64,000 nt of DNA from Pseudo-nitzschia pungens (taxonomy: Eukaryota; Bacillariophyta; Bacillariophyceae; Bacillariales; Bacillariaceae): assembly GCA_037355855.1 (NCBI GenBank), contig CM074760.1, positions 3,464,501 through 3,528,500 of the forward strand. Reading direction: 5' to 3'. The notes beneath the pieces are model-generated. The model did not search any database, was not told the DNA's origin, and saw only the letters and a program-made list of their open reading frames with translations. The position numbers and the translations under genes are program-made. Below, piece by piece: positions 42,401 through 55,561 of the stretch (positions within the stretch are counted from its first letter, which is position 1; each line of letters begins with the position of its first letter).

Positions 42401-45400
42401 TTAGATGGCTGCTTGTTCATCGAAGAGCATGATGGAAGATGGGGATCGAGAAAGATTTCCCTCTTTCCCATCCTCTTCCTTGATCATAGGAATGTGCTCG
42501 TGGTCGCGAATGGATTCGTGGAATGCGTTGATGGACTCGCGGAATCCGTGGAAAACATCTTCGTCCATCTCAAAGTGGTCACTCTGACTTTGGACTGATT
42601 GGTGAGAAATGTCATCATGGTGATAATCGTAGTAGTGATGGTGGTGATGATAATCGTACCCATGGTGAACGTAATCGCCATGGATAGTGCTATAATTGGC
42701 GTGGCCTTGCGTATGGATTTGCTCCAAGTGCCCCTGTGCTGACGGTCGATCGAAGTAATTGCGAGCGCAGTTAATGCTCGACGAAACAACAGACTTCTCG
42801 GGGTGAAGATAATCGATCGCAAGCTTCTTGAGTTCCATCGCATCAGCAAGAATGCGACCCCTCTCTTCTTCCTCGGGAGTCTCAGAAGATTCCTCTGCGG
42901 ATGGTCGACTAAAGTAGTTTCGTCCATAAGCAGTGGGGTCCACTGTAACGGGTTTCTCTGGTTCAAGATACCAGCTCGCTACCTCCTTGAGTTGCTTGGC
43001 TTCAGAAAGAACTCGTTCGCGTTCTTCATCCAGATCTTCTTCGTATGCGGGGGCAGAAGAGCGAGTGAAGTAATTTCTTGCAGTTGCAAAACAGTCACTC
43101 TTCACTGGTTTCTCTGGGTTGAGGTACCACTCGGCGACCTCCTTCAGTCCCTTGGCATCGGCAAGAATTTGATCTCGTTCTTCGTCATCGTATTCAGGAG
43201 CAGAAGGGCGAGTGAAGTAGTTCCTTGCTGTAGCAAAACCGTCGCTCTTCACTGGTTGCTCTGGGTTGAGATACCATCCAGCAACTTCCTTGAGATCCCT
43301 AGTCTCGGCTAAAATGCGTTGACGCTCCTCTTCCAAGTCTTCGTCACTGTCGTCTTCAGGAGCAGACGGGCGAGAGAAGAAGTTTCTGCCACAGGCAGTG
43401 GCATACACTGTTACTGGCTTCTCAGGGTGCATGTACCACTCTGCAACTCGAAGCAGTTCCATGGTATCTGAAAGAATCTTTTCGTGTTCTTCCATGTCTT
43501 CCTCATCCTCGTACTCTGGAGCAGATGGACGCGTAAAGTAGTTTCGTCCACACGCAGTAGCGTAGACTGTGACCTTCTTCTCGGGATGCATGTACCAGTC
43601 AGCAACCCTCTTGAGTTCGCTGAGGTCAGCAAGGATAAGGTCGCGCTCATCGATTTCATCTTCTTCCTCTGTAGCAGAAGGACGTGAGAAGTAGTTCCGA
43701 CCAAAGGCAGTAGGATCGACCTTGACAGGACTCTCGGGCTGGAGATACCAGCTAGCTACTTCCTTGAGCTGAGTAGCCTCGGCAAGAACGCGCCTGCGTT
43801 CTTCCTCCATCTCGTCAGTGTAGTTGGATTCGAAATCAAGAGACAGATGCTTTCCACTTGAGGTCTCCCAGGATAGAGCCCCGGCATCATCATCCATTGC
43901 AGAAGGACGACTGAAATAGTTCCTTCCGCGAACGGTGGAATCAACAAAGACAGGCTTCTCGGGATTCATATACCATTCGGCAGTCATCTTGAGGAGCTTC
44001 ACATCTTGCATGATACTGTCGCGCTCCTCTTCCACGTCATCCTCACAGGCAGGAGCCGAGGGACGAGTGAAGTAGTTGCGTCCGCAAGCAGTAGCATCTA
44101 CAGCAACGGGCTTCTCAGGGTGCATGTACAACTCAGCAGTCATTTTCAATTGCTTCAAGTCTTCCATGATGCTACCGCGTTCCTCTTCCACGTCATCTTC
44201 ACCATCTGGTGCCGATGGACGAGTAAAGTAGTTGCGTCCAAAACAGCTTGGGTCAGCAGCAACGGGCTTCTCAGGGTGCATGTACCACTCAGCAGTCATC
44301 TTCAGCTGCTTCAAGTCTTCCAAGATGCGTTCTTGTTCTTCGGTGTCGACGTCACTCACGGGAGCGGAAGGCCGAGAGAAGTAGTTTCGTCCACAAGCAG
44401 TAGGATCAACCGCTACAGGCTTCTCTGGCCGCAAGTACCACTCAGCAGTAGTCTTGAATTGGTTAATCTCTTCAAGGATGAGCTCACGTTCTGCATCCTC
44501 TTCATTCACCGGAGCAGAAGGGCGAGTAAAGTAGTTGCGACCACAAGCAGTAGGGTCAACAGAGACAGGCTTTTCTGGGTGCATGTACCACTCTGCAACA
44601 GTCTTCAACGCCTTCATGTCGGCCAAGACTTGTTCTCGTTCCACAGCGATGTCTTCTTCATCGCCTTCATACTCTGGAGCAGAAGGACGGGTGAAAAAGT
44701 TGCGTCCACAAGCACTAGAATCCACAGTCACGGGTTTCTCGGGATGCATGTACCACTCAGCAGCGGTCTTCAGTTCCTTCACCTCCTCAAGAATAAGTTC
44801 GCGTTCTTCTTCGTCCTCACTGACAGGAGCAGAAGGGCGAGTGAAGAAGTTTCTTCCGGAAGCAGTGGCATCCACAACAACAGGCATCTCAGGCTTGAGA
44901 TACCATTCAGCAGTGGTTTTCAACTGTCTCATTTCCTCTAGGATGTGCTCGCGTTCCTTCTCTTCCTCGTTCAAAGGAGCCGAGGGACGGGTGAAGAAGT
45001 TTCTTCCACAAGCAGTCGCATCCGCAACAACAGGCTTCTCCACATTAAGGTACCATTCTGCAGTAGTCTTCAACTGTTTCATTTCTTCGAGGATGCGTTC
45101 ACGTTCCTCGATGTCTTCGTCCTCATCATCGTACTCGGGAGCCGATGGACGAGCAAAGTAGTTGCGTCCACAAGCGTTGGCATCATTGGATGCAACAGGC
45201 TTTTCCGGGTGCATATAGAAGCCAGCAAGCTCCTTGAGGTTCTCGGCATCGGCCAAGATGAGCTTGCGTTCCGATTCGTCTTCCATTTCGTCTTCGGAAG
45301 CGAGGGGGGCCGAGTAACGAGTGAAGTAACAACGAGCACTGGCCATAGCATCGCTTGCTACTGGCGCTTCGGGGTGCAGATAGAATCCAGCCATCTCCTT

Positions 45401-45822
45401 GAGTTGTCTGGCTTCTTCCAAAATCATGCGGCGCTCGGCCGCCTCTTCTGTTGAGAGAAGTTAATTTGCGAGAAAGTGTTGAAGCAATCGTGGACCATGA
45501 GAAAGGAACGAACGATCGAAGGCGCGAATGAATCGTGCAATGATTCAGAAAAAACGAAATCGCCATCGTTCCTGTACGTACCATCTTCTTCGTTCGAGTC
45601 GAATTCAAAATCTTCGTCCTCGTCCGACGAGTAGTCGGATTCAGCACTCATGACCGAGGAGTCAGAATCTTCCTCGGCAATGACGGAGATCAGGTTGGTT
45701 TGTTCCATGGTTTGGGCTTTCGGTCCATTCTTAGTACTAGCTGTATACTCCTTCACGTTGGAAACGTGAGAAAGAGAATCAGTGATCTCGTATGTACTAG
45801 GAACGGACTGAGAGGACCCCAT
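42401..45822 (-). CDS. Acidic protein with 17 tandem ~50-residue repeats and predicted N-myristoylation
   Basis: I do not recognise this family. Two exons, 45822-45582 and 45447-42401, around a 134-base intron (donor GTACGT, acceptor CAG); phase 1 is continuous and the product is 1095 residues. The start MGSSQSVPS fits N-myristoylation (Gly2, Ser6). Exon 1 encodes an acidic Ser/Asp/Glu region. Exon 2 encodes 17 repeats, most 50-56 residues. Each has a charged helix (ERILEEMKQLK), then AEWYLxPEKPV, an x-D-x-x-A-x-G-R-N-Y/F-F core, and TRPSAP with an acidic linker. Repeat 10 carries an extra ~20-residue insert. The tail is His/Tyr-rich with runs of 4-5 His, then Met/Asp-rich. The repeats vary, so they are old. 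A membrane-attached scaffold is a guess; a role in the cell wall or cytoskeleton cannot be judged. Confidence 0.85.
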
Positions 45823-47005
45823 GTTGAAGGATGTTAGGAAAGGTAGTGGTAGGTTAACTTCTGACTAAGATAATTATTGTTTCATTGGAAAATATTATGA
45901 GCTTTGCATACAGAGAAGCAACGAGACACTTCACCATTTTCAAGCCAACCTACCGTACGTGAGGGAACGATCGTTCCTTCGTAGTTCTTTCATTCGGGAA
46001 GGAAAAAAGGAAGATCTCAACGCGTGCTTCTATCTATCAGAGCGAGAAAAAGGGAGAACCATTGAGTCAAAAAGTGAAAGTACGAGAAGTGTCAATACAG
46101 TGATGACGCGAGAAAATATTCCACGGAAGGATTCCTGCTAATTCCACATGGCATTGCTTTTAACGCCTAAAAAAACTTGAATTTGTACTCTCATCCTTAA
46201 CCCGGGAGTGATCGTTCACAGGTCATGGACAGACAGTATTCTGACAACCAACAACCAGTGCGACAAGTGGTGACAATTATTATCTCCATTCGCGACCATT
46301 ATAAGTACGCACTTTGTGTTCTGTAAGGCAGATACTATTTTTGATTGGACGATGAGCATCAAACTGGTTCGCCTGTGTCAATGGTGTCAACATACGCACG
46401 AATTGGATCCATCAAAGATATTTTTCCAATTTTATTGGCTCGCTAAATGTTTGAGGATGGTAAGATTTATTGTACCGGAATAAGGTGAGTGGAGAAATCA
46501 ATTTGAAACGTGCTACTCGTCAGAGATCGGAGAGTATCTTTCATCTTACACCTTTACTTTTAAAGAAGAATCCATAAATTCTTCCAGAATTACGATCGCT
46601 GAAGACTGTTCTGAAATGATGACACTTCCCACGGAACAAACATCAATCATCGCTTGGTTCTGGCGACTAAAGAAGCATCGGAACTAGCAGGTACAACAAC
46701 CAATCTGTTACACTTCCAAAAAAGCGTTTTCACCCTGGAGCCTGGTTGGGATCAATTTCTCGATCGAGATTTGTTTCTTCCGCGGAATGTCCAGAGAACA
46801 AGCAAATCAGTAATCGAGAGGTATCGAGGAAGGAACAATCCAAATCGTGGCTGATTTCTCAACAAACTAAAGAGGAAAAAAGTTTGAAAGAGAAAAATCT
46901 TTTCTCCCGCATTGGCAAATTCTAATTCTCATAAAATCGATTTCGAATCAACTCGAAAACAACATTTCAACAAACTAACAACCAGCGCGGTTTCTTCACA
47001 CAATC
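45823..47005. other. Intergenic region between divergent genes
   Basis: No supported gene. Short open frames (45959-46141, 46654-46854) lack family features. 46900-47005 is the probable 5' untranslated region of the small gene that follows. Confidence 0.5.
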
Positions 47006-47372
47006 ATGGGCAAGCCAAAGAACCAAAAAAAGGACGAAGAAATCACCCTCTCCAAGTAAGTTTGGGCCGTCATCGGTTTTTCTGATTCATCCGGTGGAGC
47101 AGCCTCTCGTCGATATGCCACGAGAATGAATCTATTTCATTCCGTATGACTGTCGATGTTGCACTCCGTTGTTGCATCGCTAACAATTTTTCCAATTTAC
47201 ATCGCGTTGCCAATGCCAAAACAGGAAGGACAAGAAGAAGGTCGATAAGCTTCAAGCCCAGATTCCATACCACGAAGGCCGTGGAAACAAGGAAGAGGTT
47301 CAAAAGATCAAGGACAAAATTGACAAAATCTGGACGGAGACTAGAGCGGCGTACGAAGCCAGTTTGCAGTAG
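47006..47372 (+). CDS. Small 65-residue Lys-rich helical protein, two exons
   Basis: I do not recognise the family. Exon 1 (47006-47055) starts at ATGGGCAAG; a GTAAGT donor follows at 47056. Exon 2 (47225-47372) follows an AACAG acceptor and ends in TAG. The phase-2 join gives a continuous 65-residue product that begins MGKPKNQKKDEEITLSK and ends AAYEASLQ. It is highly charged (about 45% Lys, Glu, Asp and Arg) and mostly predicted helix, with IPYHEGRGN in the middle as the only non-helical-looking stretch. Neither exon alone is a convincing open frame; the call rests on the clean splice signals, intact frame and coding-like composition. A ribosome- or mitochondria-associated small protein is possible but not supported by any motif. 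Confidence 0.7.
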
Positions 47373-48412
47373 AGCCCCCGTCTGCGGATGGGGGCGCCCC
47401 GGGAACCTAAATTTTGACGGAGTAACGCACACACTATCACACGCACACACACACAATGAACATACAACAATTCTTTTCGATGGGTGGAAATTACGACAGC
47501 GGCGATGCTTGTGTTTCCAACTGCTAAGAGATAAAATAATAATAATAAACCCCCATAACTTTTTTTACAGTCGTCTTTCTTTTGAAACATCAAAATTTAG
47601 TTTCGTAACATCTCTAGGTCGCCTTCCGACAAATTGCCAGCGCATTGGTGCCGGAATAAGAGGGTTGTCTGAATGTGTGGATAGTGGATATTGCTTTTGT
47701 CGAATGCAGCAAATGCATAATCGTCTCATACTTCAGCGGTCGGTACGGTATTATGTGAAACGGTCCAAGCAGAAATGGTTCTCATCAAAAAATAATTTTA
47801 GGTTCGTATTTGTTGCTGCAGGTTGGATTCCGTAGACGTAGCACTTCGCACACCACTGCCTGAAGCATCGTTTTTGCTATCATTTCATTCTGAAATAGTG
47901 AATCAATCAAATTGTATTCTTTGTTGTACCATTACAATTCCATTATTATTATTATTTCCTTCTGAGGAAATTGACAATGACCTTGGAGGTACTAACCAAG
48001 GCAACTCTGTTGGGACTGATCCTGCAAGTAGTAGCAGTGACACAAGCCAAAGGATTCATAACAGGAGGAGTGACCAAACTTTGCTTGATACTCAATATGC
48101 AATTGCAGGTGGGTTATCAGACCAGTCCTAAATCTAGGTGGGGAGACTTGTGGAGGCCCCTTACAACTTGTCCTCCATGCGTTTTATTCAAATTCTGGAT
48201 GCCAGTGAGGTGTGAAGATATTTCAACTCAATATTATGCTACTGCCGGGGTATGGTCATTGTGTACAATATGTACTATAACCAGATACCCAGCCCCTGAG
48301 CGTATCGATCGAGCACAATGCTACAGTGCTACAGTGTACAATGCATACACTACAGTACTGGTGCTACAGGTGTCAGTAAAAGGTATGGTCAGTACGTTGA
48401 ATTAAGTACTGG

Positions 48413-48666
48413 ACCTACATGCCCTGACCCTTTACCGACATACGAATCAGCGATATGATACGGAACAATTATTCGGAGCTCCATCTGGAATGCTCTCATG
48501 CTTTGGAAAACTCTCAGTTTAAACCTCTAAAAGAACACATCATGCCCGGCACCTATTTTGACACCTCTAACGTACCTCTAGAGTGGTAGCTAGTGTGCTC
48601 TTGGTATATGCAATAGCGCTTGAACAGTATCCTCTGTAGTCTCACTATTTGCCAGCACTCCATGCT
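48413..48666. repeat. Left arm of the inverted-repeat element
   Basis: About 254 bases that match the reverse complement of 49429-49682. Confidence 0.85.
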
Positions 48667-49428
48667 ATATTATTGTTATGAGCAATATCTTCACAGAGGA
48701 AACTATTGTGATACAAATTAGCTGAAAGTATACCACATTTTAATGATTCTGTCACATAATCTTATTGTTGTATTTTTCTTAAGCTACTACAGTAAGGTAC
48801 GGCGTACCGTACTACTTATGGTGACTGATGAGACTGATGAAAAAAAAATGCACTAGTAAGTATTATGTACCTTATGAGGGTAAAGTATGTCAGGGGTCAT
48901 AATAAGAATGGGTATGCCACAATTGCTAAAAATTGGCGATTTATATTCCGTGTGTGGTCCAAAAATATATTCCCTCTGTCAATTTTTTTCTCCTCATAAT
49001 TTACTGCATATGACTACTAAAAGTGTACCTGATAAACCAACTTATCAAGTACACTTCCAATCACTCTCCAACTTTTAAATTCAATATGCAGTTCATGTAT
49101 ATAGTCGATAGTCAAGTAGTAAGTACCTTTTTCAGTTTGCATCCCTCTGCTGTCTGATATTGCTACTTCAAATAACCAGTGATCTGAGCCTTCCACCTGG
49201 AATATAAAATACAAAAATGATCATCTGTCCATCATCCATTCTATTTTTTAAAATTCAAATCTTCCATTTGGAAGTAAAATTTGGACCATCCATCCAAATA
49301 AATTACTTTAACTTCCATCTATCTAGACTGAAAATCAGTAACATATTCAGAATCCTTGTAAAAAATTGGACTAGATAATGTAAAGATATTTGTCCATCGA
49401 CATTAGAGAGCAGCAACAACACCAGTAC

Positions 49429-49682
49429 AGCATGGAGTGCTGGCAAATGGTGAGATTACAGAGGATACTGTTCAAGCGCTATTGCATATATCAAAAGCAC
49501 ACTAGCTAACACCATAGAAGTACGTTGTAAGTGTCAAGTATTGACGCCAGGCATGATGTGTTGTTCTAGAGGCTTTTAAAGTGATTGAATATTCCAAAGA
49601 GTGAGAGCTCGGATGGAGCTCCGATACAGAGAACATTTGTATCACTGATTCGTATGTCGGTAAAGGGTCAGGGTACGTAGGT
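49429..49682. repeat. Right arm of the inverted-repeat element
   Basis: About 254 bases that match the reverse complement of 48413-48666. Confidence 0.85.
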
Positions 49683-50374
49683 AACTTAAAAATCTCAATC
49701 CAAAAAAGATGAATTACTGTGGTTCTACCATACGGTATCACGGTAATTACCGTAGTGGAAGTAACCTTACCGACACGAGTACGAGTACGTAGGAGTATTA
49801 CCGTACCGGTTAAGCTTTACTGCTACGAAGTACGAAGTGTTATTTTTTGGTGATCAAAACAAAAAACCTCGAAGTCTCATCGTCGACTCCTACTACAAAA
49901 TTCCTAACAGCTGTCCGTTGGTTCTACGCACCTATGTACTAATTTCTACGTGGACTTGAGGACAGCTGTTTGGAACTTTGTTTTACCGTAGAAATAGGGA
50001 TAACCAGACATTCTGCCGTTACTCGCGCGCAATTTTCAGAGTCACGAGTCGTGTTTACGAACAACTGAAAATTTTAGTCATAGTTTTTTCCCGGGATACA
50101 GAACGTCCCAGTGCTTTCATGGTAGAGCTTACGTGACGCCTTGATGGCTTCAAAACTTCAAGGCGTCACAGCGAACGACGAAAAGAAAACTATCGATGAC
50201 CAGCACCCATAAATTCTGAAAAAGAACCCTCTCGAACGCCGAAACGACTGCGAACTGAAAAGTGTGACAAAAATACGACTTTTTTCCTGCCATTGTTCCA
50301 CTTCCACCACGACGAGAAGGAACAGCAACGAATAGTAACATTTCACAACATATAACACCATATCAGATACCACC

Positions 50375-50887
50375 ATGAGTGCTGCTGCCCGAGCTTTCGA
50401 ACAACGAAGTGCCGCTGCCGTCGCACAAGTAGTAGCCGAGATTGACAATGCAGGTGCCGCAGCTAACTCTGCCTCTGCCTCGACATCATCCACTCCTTCC
50501 ATTGATGCCGTGGGGAGGTTGGATTTTCGCGCAGCGCAGATTGAAAAAGATGCCAAACTGGCCGAGGAATTGCAACGTGAAGAATACCGAAGAGAAGAAG
50601 CTCGCACGCAGCGCCAACGACAACGTCGTGCTGCTGCCGCCGCGGCTCAACAAAACTCATCTTGGGCGGATTGGATCATGGGCACTTCCAATAGCACTCC
50701 TGCAAACACACCCTCCAACGCGACTCCGTCATCTCTTGCTCGATCATCCGCATCCTCGACTGGAGGTGGAGCAAGGGTTGCCCAACCTTCTGGTTCCATT
50801 TTCGCATGTGTGGCTCAATCCATTGGCTCCGTGATGGGCCCAACGCAGGGACAGGTCAGTGGTGTTGATTCTTCCTCCCTGCTTTAA
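50375..50887 (+). CDS. Small Ala/Ser-rich protein with a charged helix
   Basis: A 170-residue intronless protein of unknown function. The ATG has a good context (CACCATGAG). Residues 1-50 are Ala/Ser-rich. Residues 52-92 form one strongly charged helix (AKLAEELQREEYRREEARTQ), reminiscent of ubiquitin-interacting or coiled-coil helices but without a confident match. A short hydrophobic SSWADWIMG follows, then a Thr/Ser/Asn/Pro-rich region. It may bind ubiquitin or a partner helix; this is only a resemblance. Coding is supported by length, start context and the contrast with the AT-rich flanks. Confidence 0.6.
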   Translation: MSAAARAFEQRSAAAVAQVVAEIDNAGAAANSASASTSSTPSIDAVGRLDFRAAQIEKDAKLAEELQREEYRREEARTQRQRQRRAAAAAAQQNSSWADWIMGTSNSTPANTPSNATPSSLARSSASSTGGGARVAQPSGSIFACVAQSIGSVMGPTQGQVSGVDSSSLL

Positions 50888-52043
50888 TTTCCTCCGAGAA
50901 AAGATCCTTGAAAGGAGGGCAAATCAACGTACAGTAGAAAAGAATTTTTTTTGTATTTTAGATGCAAGTTAATAAATCGTATTGCTTCTTCAACTAGCAA
51001 ACAAAATCGACTGATTTGTTTTGAATTTGGAATTACTCATTAGTTCGACACACGACCAAGTTCTTGATAAAAATTCATTTGCAGGTTTTACTACCGTATG
51101 GACATTAGAATTCGTTCGTTTGCAAGCAGACATTTCCTTGGTGACAGGGATTGTAACTCTCATGGTTCAGATTCGCCATCAGCATAGCACATCCTGGTGT
51201 GATTTCATCACATGTTCTATCCCAGCAAACACTTTGACCATTAGAAGGAAGAGTAAAAACTAGCACCATACCTGAGCACTAAGCAAGGAACTCAAAAATA
51301 ATAATGAACAATAGCACTAGGACCAGAGGATAGTATTGGGAGTAACATCTTGGTTTCATTTCAAAGTTGTACTAGTTTCTGGGGTTAATGCTTAAGAATA
51401 CTGAATCAATTTAACCTTTAATGTTGCCATTACAAGACCTATACCCTCAATCCAACATTATTCTTCTACACATTCTAGAAAACAAATTTGTAAAAGATAA
51501 TCCAAACAAAAACATGAAATGAAAATTGAATTTGCAGTCAATACCTTTCTGCACAAACCTGCACCAATGCCGTACAAACCCATAATAACAGCAAACCAGT
51601 AACAGACTCTATCAACCACAACATCCTCACAGTACCCTGAGTTTATTGTGAGGTTAACTTTTTCAATGTCTTCCCACAGTATCTAGAGACGGAACTTTTT
51701 GTTTTGTACATCAGGATAATTTTGTTATTTTTTGATCTTTCAAAGAAGTAATCATTTCCAATCTCAATTATTGAGGATTGTTGCTTGGGTTGGAAATGGA
51801 AAAACGTGTGCAATGTGCTATATGTTCAGTTTTTAAAAATAAATATGAGATTTGATGCATAATACGAAGTAACAATTATTACCCACCTAATTACAGCTGT
51901 TTTTTGCGTAGTTAAATAAATTATGCATGTAACCCAAATTAATGATGCAATGAATTACGCTATTTTGCTAATTACTTACACAAAAAAGCCAATTAATTAA
52001 GCACATGAGTAATGGTTGTGATGCTTATATAAGCAAGCAGATA

Positions 52044-52222
52044 ACATTGAATAGCCCCTTAAAGTGACACTCATATACCCTTTCAATGGTGCTGGTCCCC
52101 TGAATAACGCTTATAGCCCCCCTCAATGGTACTGCTCCCCTCAGCACACACTTATAGTAGCCCGTTTTGGTGGCGCTAGTTGCCCCTTTCAGTGGGATCG
52201 CCACTCTCAGTGACGCTGATAT
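52044..52222. repeat. Degenerate tandem array of ~40-bp units
   Basis: Three to four diverged units built around CCCCTCAATGGTACTG and CTTATAGCCC-like segments. Confidence 0.6.
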
Positions 52223-52544
52223 TTTTTTCCCCTTCCTTAAGTAATAACCTTTTGTGATTAATTGCGGAATTAATTCTTGCATAATCATCCATTAATGATG
52301 TGCATAATAAATAATAATAATATATGTATTTAAATAACTTTAATCCCAAAAGCTGAAACTAAATTTCTCAGTCTGTAACCAGACTTTAACGTCGCCCCCA
52401 TCAGAGAGTCAGGACCCCAAGTGGTAGAACGACAATTTTTCAAACAAACTTTGAACATCAATCAGGGAAAGAGGCAAAACAAATCCCACAAAATAGGGAC
52501 TTGGGAAGAATAGAAATGGGAAGGAATATAACGGGAACAACAAC

Positions 52545-52727
52545 AGTAGCAGTAGAAACGCTGGTTGAGTGCAGCAGCAGCAGCAGAAACGCCGGTTGAG
52601 TGCAGCAGCAGCAGCAGAAAAGCCGGTTGAGTGCAGCAGCAGCAGAAATCCTGGTTGATTGCAGCAGCATCAGCAGAGATGCCAGGTGATTGCAACAGAA
52701 GCAGCAGAAACACCAGTTGATTGCAGC
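52545..52727. repeat. GCA-rich minisatellite, about 6 units of ~31-33 bp
   Basis: Units read GCAGCAGCAGCAGAAACGCC followed by GGTTGAGT. The units decay towards the right, ending with ACCAGTTGATTGCAGCA. The reverse strand gives a Leu-rich open frame by chance; no gene is proposed. Confidence 0.9.
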
Positions 52728-53798
52728 AAATATAATTAATTACGCATGCAAGCCATTTTATTCTGTTTACAACACCTATACCTAGACAAAAATTCAGTGT
52801 CTCAACTTTTTTGGGAACCTTCACAGAGGTTTGAAGGCCAGCAGGTGAGTCCATTTTGAGTCCTGATGAAAGGCAGTCCAATACCACCAACCTATATAGT
52901 GTCTACCCTTGCAGAAGAAGTTGCTTTAGAAGTGTTTTAACCAAAAAAATGTTGCTAATGGTTAGAAACTGATTGATAGACAAGCATTCATGCGAGAAAT
53001 GAACAGGGATTTTGGATCAGAGTAAGTAGTTAATTTGGAACATGGAGTATCTCCTGTAATTTGATGTCAAGTAAACAACCTACTACACTAGTAAAGTCAC
53101 CATATATAGTACCTCTTACAAACTTGACACTATGGTCAAGTTTTTCAATCTTAATTACAACTATTAGTGCTAATTGCTTGTCACACTGTAATTTTCCTTC
53201 TAGAAGGAGTTACAACCTGGTTGAAAGCAGAAACTCCATCTGATGGCAACAGAGAAGCTGTTCGCACCCTATTTCGATTCATTCTGGGGAGTTGCAGGAC
53301 AGGATGTAGCGATGGTGTCCTATTTGCGTATCGGGCATCAATTCACATCACGATGATTTTTTATGTTTTGATCAAAATACGGGAACAGACTATGTATGCT
53401 TTGTAGGTGAGAAGACTAGCTCCTATAGGTATGAAATGATGTATTTTGATCCAAAACGGTCAACTGACTGCGCTGGCGCGCAATTCGATGTGTGTATGAG
53501 AATGCGGAGAACACAAACGTCAGTGATTGTACGTGCCAAGTACCTAAACTGCGGAGAAACGTATGCGTTCTAACACGCGAGAGTTGTCAACAGCAAAATG
53601 CACCGTACGAGTACGAGTACGTATGCGTACAGGTTTACGATGCGAGTAAGTTCTAGCCATACGGCGTTCTCATGGTAAGTGGTGTCGGAAAAAGATCCCC
53701 TTTCGAGCGATAAGAGCCGTGAAATCTGAAATCCTCCTTCGTGGAATAGCAGGTCTCATAACTTTTCAGTTGACAAAGATATCACCAGAATAAATAAA

Positions 53799-55054
<1,256 letters not shown>

Positions 55055-55561
55055 GCGTTCGAAAGCAAAACCCATAAACGAATAGTTATCCTTTTTTCTA
55101 CCAAATCCTTCACGTTTTTAGAATTTTATTCTATTCGGATGTGTTAAAATGATTGTTGAGTAATCACTCTCATATGTAAGGTGGAGTGCGATGTTTTTTG
55201 CCGTACTCATACGAATTCTTGTTGTGTGGACACGATGACATGCAAGCTGTATTCATTCACAGGACGCCTAAACCATTTCGGAAAGATCTGGTTGGAAAGT
55301 ACAACGTGTATTGCAGTACAACCCAACGTTCGAAATGAATATCGTAACAAAAAAATACTGTACGAAAATCATGTACAAAGAAGCCAATACATCGGTACTT
55401 GTAGTCAATGTTCTACTACTACGTTCTTACTTTTCTGAGGTAAAAAGCATGGTTCACAGCCCTGGTTATCACAAGGTTGCTTTGCTTGGTGTTGACGTTG
55501 ACGTTGACGTTGATGACGAAGTCGATGTGTGGGTGGATCATGTTCGTTACTCGTTCCACTG
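55055..55561. other. Convergent intergenic region
   Basis: Lies between the 3' ends of the GAPDH and DnaJ genes. No gene. A GTTGAC(GTTGAC)n hexanucleotide run lies at 55491-55515, with GTTGAC/GTTGAT/GACGAA variants. Confidence 0.6.

Larger units (their letters stand above)
48413..49682. mobile_element. Non-autonomous foldback/MITE-like element with ~254-bp terminal inverted repeats
   Basis: The left arm 48413-48666 and the right arm 49429-49682 are inverted copies of each other. The outer ends read ACCTACATGCCCTGACCC on the left and, as reverse complement, ACCTACGTACCCTGACCC on the right. The inner ends share TATGCAATAGCGCTTGAACA and GCCAGCACTCCATGCT. The arms are roughly 80% identical with small indels. 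The ~760-base interior has no long open frame. TTAA occurs just outside both ends (48402-48405 and 49686-49689), so a TTAA target is possible, but the termini do not look like known piggyBac ends. No transposase is present. Confidence 0.85.
47373..50374. other. 3-kb gene-free region holding an inverted-repeat element
   Basis: No supported gene. The main content is the 48413-49682 element. 47436-47456 is an (AC)n run. 48322-48372 has repeated CTACAGTG words. 49735-49840 is dense in the dispersed palindromic words. 50340-50374 is the upstream region of the next gene. Confidence 0.6.
50888..53798. other. 2.9-kb gene-free region with minisatellites and CpG-poor DNA
   Basis: No supported gene. 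51181-51780 has 2 CG dinucleotides by my count. 51840-52330 is very AT-rich (ATTAATTA words). Two imperfect tandem arrays lie at 52044-52222 and 52545-52727. 53590-53650 has the dispersed words (CACCGTACGAGTACGAGTAC). The last ~100 bases are the GAPDH upstream region. Confidence 0.6.

Noticed and set aside
44006..44941. Repetitive plus-strand frame
   Set aside because: Antisense to the 17-repeat protein; its periodicity is copied from the real repeats.
47971..48405. 144-codon plus-strand frame
   Set aside because: No domain, Thr/Val/Leu-rich composition, and it ends at the edge of the inverted-repeat element; chance frame.
52462..52890. Leu/Cys-rich minus-strand frame
   Set aside because: Produced by the GCA-rich minisatellite read in reverse.
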